A stretch of DNA of 64,000 nt, taken from assembly GCA_035545735.1 (NCBI GenBank), contig DASZXS010000073.1, forward strand, positions 62,001 to 126,000. The letters are read 5' to 3'. Positions within the stretch are counted from its first letter, which is position 1. Each line of letters starts with the position of its first letter. A program made the position numbers and the translations under genes. Shown in pieces: positions 54,017 through 62,534 of this stretch. Source of the DNA: JAJYKC01 sp035545735 (GTDB taxonomy: Bacteria; Acidobacteriota; Terriglobia; Bryobacterales; Bryobacteraceae). The notes beneath the pieces are model-generated. The model worked only from the letters and a program-made list of their open reading frames with translations, did no database searches and had not been told where the DNA came from.

Positions 54017-54816
54017 GAGTCTCGGCGTCGAGCCACGGGCGCGTCTTCGTATCTCCGGCCCGCGCGCACGAGAACGCGCCGCGCCTTTACTGTTTTCCTC
54101 ATGCGGGCGGATCGGCTACGTTTTTCTACGAAATGGCGCAAAAACTTGCTCCGGAGATCGAGTGTGTTTGTGTCCAGCTTCGCGGGCGCGGAGCGCGTTT
54201 AAGCGAAGCTCCGCATACTTCCATTTCGGAAATAGCTTGCGAAGTTACAGGCGCGCTTACGTCCTCTCTGGTTGCGCGCCCGTTTTATTTTTTTGGGCAT
54301 AGCTTCGGAGGTGTGATAGCCTTTGAAGTCATAAAGCGGCTTCGTCTGGAAGGCAGACCGCAGCCGGACCACCTCTTCGTGGGTGCAGCTCCGCCGCCGC
54401 AGGATACCTGCTCCGAAGATCCGCTGCATCATTTGCCGGAAGGGGAGTTCATACAAGGAGTGCAAAGGCGGTACGCGGGTATCCCATCCGCCGTTTTGGC
54501 GGAACCCGAGGTGTTACGCCTTTTGCTGCCCGCGTTGCGCGCGGACCTGGCGGCGTTTGAGAGTTATCAGTATCAGCCGGCGGATTCTCTCTCCTGTCCG
54601 ATTACCGCTTTCGTGGGAGCAGAGGATCCGGTGGTGGGCTTGGCTCGCTCCTCCGGATGGCGCCGGAATACCAGCTCCAGTTTCGAAACCATCCTGCTTC
54701 CCGGCGGGCATTTCTTTCCGCGGCAGAGCACCGGGATTCTAACCGGTTTGCTCGCGGCACGTCTGGCGAACGCCGGACGGCATATAAAAAGCGGAGCGGA
54801 TAGGGTTACCGCCTGA
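54013..54816 (+). CDS. Type II thioesterase
   Basis: A 267-residue alpha/beta hydrolase of the editing type II class. Ser97 is in FGHSFGGV, Asp205 in VGAEDPVV and His233 in GGHFF; the N-terminus LYCFPHAGGSATFFYEMA supplies the oxyanion loop. It removes wrong or stalled acyl groups from carrier proteins of the cluster. The ATG overlaps the PKS stop by 4 bases, and the next NRPS gene starts right after its stop, so all three are coupled. No signal peptide is seen. Confidence 0.92.
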   Translation: MRVSASSHGRVFVSPARAHENAPRLYCFPHAGGSATFFYEMAQKLAPEIECVCVQLRGRGARLSEAPHTSISEIACEVTGALTSSLVARPFYFFGHSFGGVIAFEVIKRLRLEGRPQPDHLFVGAAPPPQDTCSEDPLHHLPEGEFIQGVQRRYAGIPSAVLAEPEVLRLLLPALRADLAAFESYQYQPADSLSCPITAFVGAEDPVVGLARSSGWRRNTSSSFETILLPGGHFFPRQSTGILTGLLAARLANAGRHIKSGADRVTA

Positions 54817-57800
54817 ATGGTCCTGGATTCCACCACACCGCTTCCGGAAGAGTTGAGCGAGAGCGCGTTACTCGCGGCCTTGAAGCAGCGCGGCATTTAT
54901 CTGTCCGCCGCGAACGGGCGGCTAAAGGTCAACGCTCCCGCCGGAGCGTTGGATGACTCGCTCAAAGAAGTGTTACGCAGGCGCAAGCCGGCGCTTCTCG
55001 CACTCCTGGGGCAGGACGCGCGCATGCGCGATGAAAAGCCGCTCGTCCCGCTGAACACGACCGGCCCGATTCCACTTACCGCCGCCCAGCAATCCCTATG
55101 GGTCGCCGCCCAGTTTACTCCCGAGAGCACGGCTTATAGCATGCCGCAGGCCTTTCTGGTGGAAGCGCCCGTGTCGCCCGATGCCCTCCGGAAGGCGGTA
55201 GCCGGCTTAGTGCGCCGGCACGAAATTCTCCGAACCTATTTCGCGATAAATGACGGCGAGGTTGCGCAGATGCTCGCCGAAGACGGCGACCTGCCCGTCG
55301 AGTTTACCGATCTTTCCGGCATGGACCCGGGTTCCCGTGATGCCGCAGGCGACGAGATTCTGCGTGCCGCGGCGAAAAAGCCGTTCGATCTCCTCCAGCC
55401 TCCCCTGCTTCGGATTCACCTTATCCGGCTGGATGAGCAGCGGCATTTAATCTTTATCAACGTTCATCACATCATTGCCGATTTGCATTCCCTGAGCATT
55501 CTGCGTAGTGAGCTTTTGGCCCTCTATGTGTCGGCCGAAAATGGCCAGACCGCGCCTCTCCCGCCCCTTCCGGTTCAATATCGTGATTATTCGATTTGGG
55601 AGAGAGAGCGGCTCACCGAAGACCTTGTCCAGGAGCAGATTGCGTACTGGAACGCGAAGCTTGACGGCGCACCGGGGTCTCCCGTTCTCCCCTTTGCGCG
55701 GCCGAGAAGCGCCGCTCCCTCGTTCTTGGGCCGGACGAAGACGATCGAAATCTCCAAGACCGTCTCGGACGCCTTGAGCTCGTTAGGGCGTGAGATGGGA
55801 GCTTCGCTCTTCATGACGCTGATGGCGGCGTTCGCGGTGCTGCTCTACCGCTACAGCGGAGAAACCGACTTCTGCGTGGGCATGCCCATTACTCGCCGTA
55901 ACCGGATCGAGACGGAGAGCCTGATCGGGCTATTTGTCAATCTTTTGGTCCTGCGGGCGAAGCCAAGCGGCGACCTGACCTTCCGTGAGTTTTTGGCCCA
56001 GGTTCGCGAGACGGCGCTCGAAGCATACGCTCACAGCGATGTGCCGTTCCAGAAGATAATGGAGGGATTGCACGCCGGTTCGCGAAACAGCAGCACGCCT
56101 CTGTTTCAGGTGGTCTTTACGCTCGATCCGGCGGCAGACAGGCTGGGAGAGAGCGCGCCCGCCATCAACGTTCATCCTGGCGCGGCGAAATTCGATCTGA
56201 CCCTTGAACTGGTGGAGGAATGCGACGGCATCCATGGCGCTTGGGAATATAGCACCGATTTGTTCGACGACACCAGCATTGAAATGCTCTCGCGGGCATT
56301 CCTTTCGCTACTCGAAGGAGTGGTAGAGAACGCGGATTGCTCTCTTCGGCAATTTAACCTGGCCGGCCCCGCGAGCAATCCGGCGCCCGTCGAGGCGGAT
56401 TATCCAAGAGACTCCACCATTCACGAGGTTTTTACCAGGCAGGCTCAACTTACGCCGGACGCGGTGGCGCTGGAGTGGGGAGACAGTACTCTCACTTATG
56501 CTGAACTGGATCGCAAGACCAATCAGCTCGCCCGTTTTCTCCAACAAAACGGCGCCGGCAAGGATTCACTGGTTGGCCTTTCCATGAGCCGCTCGCCCGA
56601 TGCCATCGTCGGCATGCTGGCGATCCTGAAGGCCGGAGGCGCCTACGTCCCGTTGGATCCCTCGTATCCGAAGGAGCGCCTGAAACATTTCCTGGATGAC
56701 ACGAATCTGGCCATCCTACTGACCCTCGGAACGGCCCGGTCTATTCTGCCTGCCAATAAGGCGCGCGTGATTTGCCTGGATAAGGATTGGCCGGAGATCG
56801 GGCGGCAAAGCGATGAGCCGCTCGAAACGCGGGGAACGGCCGAAGATCTCGCTTACGTGATGTACACCTCCGGGTCTACGGGACGACCCAACGGAGTTCT
56901 GGTGACACACCGAGGTGTTGTGCGCCTGGTGAAAAACACCAACTATGCCAAGCTCGACGAAACGGAGGTCTTTCTCCAATTTGCGCCGGTCGCATTCGAC
57001 GCCTCAACGTTCGAAATTTGGGCGCCTTTGCTGAACGGCGGCCGGCTTGCGTTAATGCCCGCCGAAGAATCGACCTTGGGAGAGCTTGGGCGCGCTATTG
57101 AGCGTTATGGAGTAACCACGCTTTGGCTTACCGCGGGTTTATTCCACGCCATTGTGGACGAGCGCATCGCGATCCTCCGGCCTCTGCGCCAGCTTCTCGC
57201 CGGTGGAGACGTGCTTTCTCCAAAACATGTATACCGGTTTCTGGATGAAATTCCGGAATGCCGGCTAATCAACGGCTACGGACCCACCGAAAATACGACG
57301 TTTACGTGCTGCTACACCGTTCCGCGCGACATCCCGCGGCGCGGTTCGATTCCGATTGGAATACCGGTTTCGCACACGGACGTGTATCTGCTCGATGCGG
57401 ATCTGGCGCCGGTTGCGCCGGGCGCTCCCGGCGAGTTGTATTTTGGCGGAGACGGATTGGCGCGAGGCTACCTGAACAATCCGGAGCTTACCGCGGAGAA
57501 ATTCATTCCGAATCCCTTCTCCGATCGGGACGGAGCACGATTGCTGCGTTCAGGGGATCTGGCGCGATACCTGCCGGACGGCTCCCTCGAGTTCCTGGGG
57601 CGCAAGGATACACAGGTAAAGATCAACGGCTTCCGGATTGAGACGGGAGAAATCGAGGCGGTGCTCTCGGGGAGCAGCGGCATCGCGGATGCGGTCGTTA
57701 TTGCACGCGAGGACGTGCCGGGAAGGAAGTATCTGGCCGCTTACGTGGTTCCTGTGCGGGGGGCTGAGACGGCGCATGGGCACCTGCTGCAGTTGAGGAA

Positions 57801-59001
57801 GCGGCTGTTGAAGCACCTTCCCGCCCACATGCAGCCGGGAACCATCACGGTGCTGCAGCGTCTGCCGCTTACGGCGAACGGCAAAGTGGATCGCGCCGCC
57901 CTCCCCCCGCCCGGTCACCTGGTTGCCGGAAACGAGAGAGCCCGTACCGCGCCCCCGGACGAAATGGAGGCTCGCCTTCTGGAAATTTGGGAGGAGGTGC
58001 TCGGCATCCGGCCCATCCGTGTCACCGACGACTTTTTCAATTTAGGCGGGCATTCCGTGCTCGCACTCCGTCTGGTGGCGAAGATCGAGACGGAATGGGG
58101 CTTGCGTCTTCCCCTTTCGATTCTGCTCAAGGCGCCCACGGTCGAAGCATTGGCGCGGGTCCTTCGCCAGGGCAGCGTATCCGCATCGTGGACTTCGCTG
58201 GTGGGGATACAGGTAGGGGGGTCTCGTCCTCCGCTGTTCATCGTTTCCGGCGTGGGAGGAAATGTGGTCCGGTTCCGGGACCTGGCACGGCATCTGGGAG
58301 GAGACCAGCCGGTTTTCGCCTTGCAGCCTCCGGGGCTGGACCGGCGGCAGCCCTATATAACGCGCCTGGAAGATTTGGCCGCGCACCACGTCCGTGAAAT
58401 TCGCGCGAAGCAGAAGACCGGGCCCTATCATCTGGCCGGCTATTCATTCGGCGGAGCCGTCGTTTTCGAAATGGCTCGCCAGCTGGAGGAGCAGGGACAG
58501 GAAATTGCGCTGGTGGCGCTCCTGGACGCTCCCGAATGGCACTATGCCGAACGCGCGCTTGCTGCGCTCGGATGGCGTCACTTACTCTCCCGCGTGGCGG
58601 CCCGAATCAGGAAGCTGATCGCCGGGCCTGGGCGCATTCGCTATATCTCGGAGCGTCTGAAGCGTCTTGTCAGGCACACTGCGATTGGAGTGTTCAGACT
58701 CTTGCGGATGCCCCTGCCGGCGCGCTTTGTGGACATTGTGGATGTGAACACGCACGCCGTGAGCCGCTATCGTCCCCGGCCGTTCCGAGGCAAAGTAGTG
58801 CTGTTGAAAACCAGGGAAAGCTCCGGGATCGAAGGCAGCGATCCGACACTCGGGTGGAGCGCTCTTGCAGAGGGCGGGGTTGACGTGTTCGACATTCCGG
58901 GCAATCACGAAGACCTCACCACCGAGCCGAACGTGCAGTTTCTCGCGCAGATTCTGACGTCCTGCCTGCTCGCCCCGGCAAAGACCGAATCGATTCGTTG
59001 A
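54817..59001 (+). CDS. Terminal NRPS module C-A-T-TE with TubC-type docking domain, predicted Val
   Basis: A 1394-residue protein. A docking domain lies at about 12-64 (RGIYLSAANGRLKVNAPAGA). The condensation domain at about 85-510 has HHIIADLHS (His217, His218, Asp222), with Leu instead of Gly after the Asp. The adenylation domain at about 525-1020 has YTSGSTGRPNG and NGYGPTENTT; the pocket read by alignment is D-A-F-W-L-G-G-T-F-K, a valine code. The A3 motif has RPNG where RPKG is usual. The carrier Ser1080 is in LGGHSVLAL. The thioesterase domain has Ser1210 (GYSFGG) and His1364 (GNHEDL). It adds valine to the beta-hydroxy acyl chain and releases the product as an acid or ring. Confidence 0.92.
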   Translation: MVLDSTTPLPEELSESALLAALKQRGIYLSAANGRLKVNAPAGALDDSLKEVLRRRKPALLALLGQDARMRDEKPLVPLNTTGPIPLTAAQQSLWVAAQFTPESTAYSMPQAFLVEAPVSPDALRKAVAGLVRRHEILRTYFAINDGEVAQMLAEDGDLPVEFTDLSGMDPGSRDAAGDEILRAAAKKPFDLLQPPLLRIHLIRLDEQRHLIFINVHHIIADLHSLSILRSELLALYVSAENGQTAPLPPLPVQYRDYSIWERERLTEDLVQEQIAYWNAKLDGAPGSPVLPFARPRSAAPSFLGRTKTIEISKTVSDALSSLGREMGASLFMTLMAAFAVLLYRYSGETDFCVGMPITRRNRIETESLIGLFVNLLVLRAKPSGDLTFREFLAQVRETALEAYAHSDVPFQKIMEGLHAGSRNSSTPLFQVVFTLDPAADRLGESAPAINVHPGAAKFDLTLELVEECDGIHGAWEYSTDLFDDTSIEMLSRAFLSLLEGVVENADCSLRQFNLAGPASNPAPVEADYPRDSTIHEVFTRQAQLTPDAVALEWGDSTLTYAELDRKTNQLARFLQQNGAGKDSLVGLSMSRSPDAIVGMLAILKAGGAYVPLDPSYPKERLKHFLDDTNLAILLTLGTARSILPANKARVICLDKDWPEIGRQSDEPLETRGTAEDLAYVMYTSGSTGRPNGVLVTHRGVVRLVKNTNYAKLDETEVFLQFAPVAFDASTFEIWAPLLNGGRLALMPAEESTLGELGRAIERYGVTTLWLTAGLFHAIVDERIAILRPLRQLLAGGDVLSPKHVYRFLDEIPECRLINGYGPTENTTFTCCYTVPRDIPRRGSIPIGIPVSHTDVYLLDADLAPVAPGAPGELYFGGDGLARGYLNNPELTAEKFIPNPFSDRDGARLLRSGDLARYLPDGSLEFLGRKDTQVKINGFRIETGEIEAVLSGSSGIADAVVIAREDVPGRKYLAAYVVPVRGAETAHGHLLQLRKRLLKHLPAHMQPGTITVLQRLPLTANGKVDRAALPPPGHLVAGNERARTAPPDEMEARLLEIWEEVLGIRPIRVTDDFFNLGGHSVLALRLVAKIETEWGLRLPLSILLKAPTVEALARVLRQGSVSASWTSLVGIQVGGSRPPLFIVSGVGGNVVRFRDLARHLGGDQPVFALQPPGLDRRQPYITRLEDLAAHHVREIRAKQKTGPYHLAGYSFGGAVVFEMARQLEEQGQEIALVALLDAPEWHYAERALAALGWRHLLSRVAARIRKLIAGPGRIRYISERLKRLVRHTAIGVFRLLRMPLPARFVDIVDVNTHAVSRYRPRPFRGKVVLLKTRESSGIEGSDPTLGWSALAEGGVDVFDIPGNHEDLTTEPNVQFLAQILTSCLLAPAKTESIR

Positions 59002-59011
59002 TCGCGCTTTT

Positions 59012-59046
59012 TGCGATACTCGCATTTCGGGCTTTTTTCGGCCGCG
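59012..59046 (+). terminator. Weak hairpin after the plus NRPS arm
   Basis: TGCGA-TAC-TCGCA (59012-59024) is a perfect 5-base stem with a 3-base loop, followed by TTT and, 8 bases on, a run of six T. It lies 10 bases after the NRPS stop. The stem is short for an intrinsic terminator, so the call is tentative. Confidence 0.25.
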
Positions 59047-59056
59047 AAGCTCATTC

Positions 59057-60169
59057 ATGAAACCTCCCCAACTGGATTGGACGAAATTGAAGGTGTATCC
59101 TCTGGCCGAACGCCAGAGCCTGACCGCCGTTGACGGCGTGTTGATTTCTCCGGAAGCCGGCCCGGCGCCGCTGCCGGAGACAGCAAAAAAACAGGTGCGC
59201 GCCTGCGCCGCGCAAATTCGCGCCGCGCGCGCCCGGAACTCCGCGGTGATTTTGATGTACGGCGCGCATCTGCTACGCAACGGCGCCGCGCTGGTGCTCG
59301 ATCGAATGATGGAACGCGGATGGTTAACGCATCTTGCCACCAACGGCGCGGGCACCATCCATGATTGGGAATACGCGTGGCTGGGCCGCTCAACGGAGAG
59401 CGTGCGCAATAACGTGAAGACCGGAACCTTCGGCGCCTGGGACGAGACCGGGCGGAATATCATGCTGGCGCTGCTCGCGGGCGGGGTGCGCGGCGAAGGC
59501 TACGGCACATCGCTCGGCCGGTTCATTCAAGAGGATGGAGCGACGCTACCCTCGCAGGACGCGCTGGCAGCGTCGATTCGCGAAAACCCCGGCGATCCAC
59601 TTTCTCCGGCGCGGGCCACGCTGCTGCGCATTATGCGTGAATACGATTTTCCAGCCGGACGAATCCAGGTGGAACACCACTGGAAACAGGCTTCGGTTCT
59701 GGCCCAGGCGTTCCGGCGCGGCGTGCCGGTGACCGTCCATCCGGGCATCGGGTATGACATCATCGCCAATCACCCGATATTCGACGGCGGCGCGGTGGGC
59801 CGCGCGGGCGGCATTGATTTTCGCCTGTTGGGGAATTCCGTGGAACTTCTCGACGGCGGTGTGCTCCTCTCCGTCGGCTCGGCGATCATGGCGCCGCAAG
59901 TGTTTGAGAAAACCATGAGCTGCGTGAATAATCTCAGGCTCCAGGAGGGCCGCGCCATTGTGAACGGGCACGCCATCTATGTCGTGGATATCCAGGACGG
60001 CGGCAATTGGGATTGGAGTACGGGGGAACCTCCCAAGACGAACGCCGCGTATTATCTCCGGTTCTGCAAGAGCTTTGCGCGGATGGGAGGGGCGATGCAC
60101 TACGTCCAGTGCGACAATATGGCGTTCATGCACAATTTGTTCCGCGAACTGTCGGAAAATTCAAATTAG
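59057..60169 (+). CDS. Uncharacterised protein resembling deoxyhypusine synthase
   Basis: A 370-residue protein. I do not recognise a characterised member, but MYGAHLLRNGAALVLDRMM and LTHLATNGAGTIHDWEYA (about 68-105) recall the NAD-binding core of deoxyhypusine synthase and its bacterial relatives. VPVTVHPGIGYDIIANHP and MGGAMHYVQCDNM near the end are other striking conserved-looking segments. No signal peptide or membrane helix is seen. The canonical DHS catalytic Lys cannot be placed with confidence. It begins 55 bases after the NRPS gene and overlaps neither neighbour; the MaoC gene starts one base after its stop, so those two are one unit. Function unknown. Confidence 0.7.
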   Translation: MKPPQLDWTKLKVYPLAERQSLTAVDGVLISPEAGPAPLPETAKKQVRACAAQIRAARARNSAVILMYGAHLLRNGAALVLDRMMERGWLTHLATNGAGTIHDWEYAWLGRSTESVRNNVKTGTFGAWDETGRNIMLALLAGGVRGEGYGTSLGRFIQEDGATLPSQDALAASIRENPGDPLSPARATLLRIMREYDFPAGRIQVEHHWKQASVLAQAFRRGVPVTVHPGIGYDIIANHPIFDGGAVGRAGGIDFRLLGNSVELLDGGVLLSVGSAIMAPQVFEKTMSCVNNLRLQEGRAIVNGHAIYVVDIQDGGNWDWSTGEPPKTNAAYYLRFCKSFARMGGAMHYVQCDNMAFMHNLFRELSENSN

Positions 60170-60170
60170 G

Positions 60171-60632
60171 ATGCAACCCGCCGGTCCGCTTTATCTCGAA
60201 GACCTTCATGCCGGACAGCGCTTCGAATCCGGGTCTGTTCGCATGGACGAAGACCGGATCAAGTCGTTCGCGGCCGAGTTCGATCCGCAGCCGTTTCATT
60301 TAGACGAAGCGGCGGCCGGGAAAAGCGTCTTTGGCGGCCTGGCCGCCAGCGGTTGGCACACCGCGGCGGTTACCATGCGCCTGCTGCTTTCCGGCGGCTT
60401 GCCTATCGCGAATGGCATTATCGGCGTGGGCGGCGAAGTCGCGTGGCCCAGGCCCACGCGGCCTGGTGATATTTTGCATGTGGAGAGCGAAGTTCTGGAT
60501 ATCCGGGCGTCGCGTTCGAACCCGGATCGGGGCATCGTGACGGTCAGGAGCACGACCCGCAATCAGGATGGGGAGCCGGTGTACATCCTTACCGCCAAAA
60601 TCCTCGTTTCCAAACGCGAACGGGAGACCTGA
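60171..60632 (+). CDS. MaoC-type (R)-specific hydratase-like protein
   Basis: A 153-residue hot-dog protein from ATG 60171; the frame is open upstream but overlaps the DHS-like gene. AEFDPQPFHLDEAAAG holds the catalytic Asp and His of R-hydratases (FDPxPxHxD), followed by GGLAASGWHTAAVTMRLL. GEVAWPRPTRPGDILHV is also typical. It should hydrate or dehydrate 3-hydroxyacyl thioesters. The nearby PKS lacks a DH domain, but a role for this protein there is only a possibility. Confidence 0.88.
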   Translation: MQPAGPLYLEDLHAGQRFESGSVRMDEDRIKSFAAEFDPQPFHLDEAAAGKSVFGGLAASGWHTAAVTMRLLLSGGLPIANGIIGVGGEVAWPRPTRPGDILHVESEVLDIRASRSNPDRGIVTVRSTTRNQDGEPVYILTAKILVSKRERET

Positions 60633-60636
60633 GTCT

Positions 60637-62475
60637 TTGACCCGGCGCACGATACTCGCCGCGGCCCTGGGCTTCTGGGGGAACGCTCTTCCGGCGGCGG
60701 AGGAAACCGCTGTGCTTTCCGGCCGGTTGTTGGACCACGCAAGCGGGCGGCCCCTCGCATGCCGGGTTACTCTAACGACGTCGGAGGGGATCGTCACCGA
60801 TCCCGATCAGAAGTTCAGCCCGGCGCCGCTCCGCGCGGGTGAGTTCCGTTTTGCGGCGCCGCCGGGCGAGGCTTGGATTACCGTGGAGCGCGGTTTCGAT
60901 TACCAGTCGCAGACCAGACGGGTGGTGCTGGCTGCCGGCGAACAAAGACGGCTCGACTTCGCGTTGAAGCGGGTGAGCCCGCTGCGAGGCCGTGGCTGGG
61001 TCTGCGGCGATAGTCACAACCATCTGGCACACGGCGAACGGCGGATCTCCGTGCAATTCTCCGACGTGCGGCTCGCGGGCTGCGCGGCCGGCCTGGACTA
61101 TCTTTCGGTATCGCAGTATTGGAATGTTCCCGCCAACCGGTACGACATTCTCGATCGCGCCTGCCAACTGGAGCCCGGAAAGGAGCCCTGCGGCCGCGAT
61201 CTTTCGATGACCTGGAATCTCGAAGCACCGAAGAATTACTATCGCGGGGACGCGTCGCACTGTCTCGGGCATGGTTGGACTTTAGGAATGCGCGGCAGCG
61301 ACCGGCACGGAAGCGACATCGTCACGCCGATGCTTGCCCTGAACGCTCACGATTACGAAAGCGGCAAGACCCCTGTCCCCAATTTCGAAATTCACGCGTG
61401 GATTCATCAGCTCGGCGGCATTGTCTCCTATACGCATCCTTGCCGCTGGTGGCGCGGGAAATGGGGCGGTGAAGGCGGGTATCCGGTGGAAGAGAATAAA
61501 TTCATCTCGAATATCTCGCAGGAATTGCCCTTCGACACGCTTGCCGGACCCACGTACGACACTTTGGATGTGATGATGCAGCCGGGCGAGGCCGAGGCGA
61601 ACCGGAACGCACTTCGGCTTTGGTTCGAACTGCTGAATCACGGGTATCGCATCCCCGCCACGGCATCCTCCGACAGCACTTTCGACAACCCCGGACGAGG
61701 CACGCCGGGAAGCGCGCGCGTCTATACGCGTCTCGACGGCGATTTCTCCTGGGAGGGGATCGCGCAGACGATGAAAGCGGGCAGGAATTTCGCCACCAAC
61801 GGCCCGTTGATCGACTTTCAAGTGAACGGCCGCGGTCCCGGCGAGTCCGTTACTCTCGCCGCCCCGGTCCTGGATGTCAGGCTGCATGCGTGGGCCTCCG
61901 GAGAGCAAGGCGAAGCGCTGACGCGAGTGGAAGTGATCGCGAATGGGGAGATCTTGAAAGCAGTAGCGCTCCCTCCGGGCCGCAAGACCTTCCGTTCGCG
62001 CTTCCAAATTCCGGCGCCGCGAAGCGGCTGGTGTATCGCGATTGCCTACGGGCACGGAACCGGTCGCATGGCGGTGGCGAATCCGGTTTACTTCGGGACT
62101 GTAGACGAACGGGCCTCCGTTCCGGCGCCGGTAGAAGCGCAGGTCACTCTGGAGGCAACGGATGCGCGTACCGGCGCGCCGCTCAACGGCGAGTGCGAGG
62201 TGTTTCAGATGACTGGCCCTGCCCCGGAGACCATTTCCAAAACTGCGATCCGCGGCGGCAAACTGCAACTTACCGCGCCCGCAACCGCGCGCGTCCGGGT
62301 CGCCGTCCCCGGCTATCGTCCTCTCGCCAAAAGCATTTTTCTCGACGACGACGCCATTCGGGAAATGATTCTCAATCTTCGCGTCGAGGCCCTGCTGGAT
62401 TGGGGTTCCTTCGAGAAAATCCGCGGTCTGCTCGGCGCGGTGAAACTGGATTTTGCGCTGCAAGCCGAAAATTAA
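60637..62475 (+). CDS. Exported CehA/McbA-type metallohydrolase (PHP-like)
   Basis: A 612-residue protein starting at TTG 60637, 4 bases after the MaoC stop, with GGGAG about 10 bases upstream. The leader TRRTILAAALGFWGNALPA is Tat-like. A carboxypeptidase-regulatory-like beta domain (about 27-120, VLSGRLLDHASGRPLACRV) precedes the metallohydrolase. GWVCGDSHNHLAHGERR supplies the first metal His pair, AWIHQLGGIVSYTHPCRWW further His, and IPATASSDSTFDN the Asp-type ligands. A C-terminal Ig-like part follows. CehA-type enzymes cleave esters or phosphodiesters; the substrate is unknown. Confidence 0.84.
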   Translation: MTRRTILAAALGFWGNALPAAEETAVLSGRLLDHASGRPLACRVTLTTSEGIVTDPDQKFSPAPLRAGEFRFAAPPGEAWITVERGFDYQSQTRRVVLAAGEQRRLDFALKRVSPLRGRGWVCGDSHNHLAHGERRISVQFSDVRLAGCAAGLDYLSVSQYWNVPANRYDILDRACQLEPGKEPCGRDLSMTWNLEAPKNYYRGDASHCLGHGWTLGMRGSDRHGSDIVTPMLALNAHDYESGKTPVPNFEIHAWIHQLGGIVSYTHPCRWWRGKWGGEGGYPVEENKFISNISQELPFDTLAGPTYDTLDVMMQPGEAEANRNALRLWFELLNHGYRIPATASSDSTFDNPGRGTPGSARVYTRLDGDFSWEGIAQTMKAGRNFATNGPLIDFQVNGRGPGESVTLAAPVLDVRLHAWASGEQGEALTRVEVIANGEILKAVALPPGRKTFRSRFQIPAPRSGWCIAIAYGHGTGRMAVANPVYFGTVDERASVPAPVEAQVTLEATDARTGAPLNGECEVFQMTGPAPETISKTAIRGGKLQLTAPATARVRVAVPGYRPLAKSIFLDDDAIREMILNLRVEALLDWGSFEKIRGLLGAVKLDFALQAEN

Positions 62476-62534
62476 TCCGGCGGAGCGGTAAGATCGTAAA
62501 AGAAGCACACGTCGCGAGGCACCGCGTTTCTATC

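Larger units (their letters stand above)
38466..59001. other. Hybrid polyketide/nonribosomal peptide gene cluster, two divergent arms
   Basis: Six contiguous genes: on the minus strand KS-AT-cMT-ACP-C (38466-44048) preceded by AT-ACP (44055-45779); on the plus strand C-A-T (46102-49455), KS-AT-KR-ACP (49463-54016), a type II thioesterase (54013-54816) and C-A-T-TE (54817-59001). Spacing within each arm is minus 4 to plus 7 bases. All three AT domains carry the malonyl-type HAFH signature. No regulator, exporter or phosphopantetheinyl transferase lies within it. The edges are my inference from gene content. Confidence 0.88.

Noticed and set aside
61620..62534. Upstream extension of the GT4 glycosyltransferase by 305 codons
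   Set aside because: It overlaps the PHP-like gene in another frame, and its residues are Arg-rich and not conserved-looking; TTG 62535 starts the real protein.
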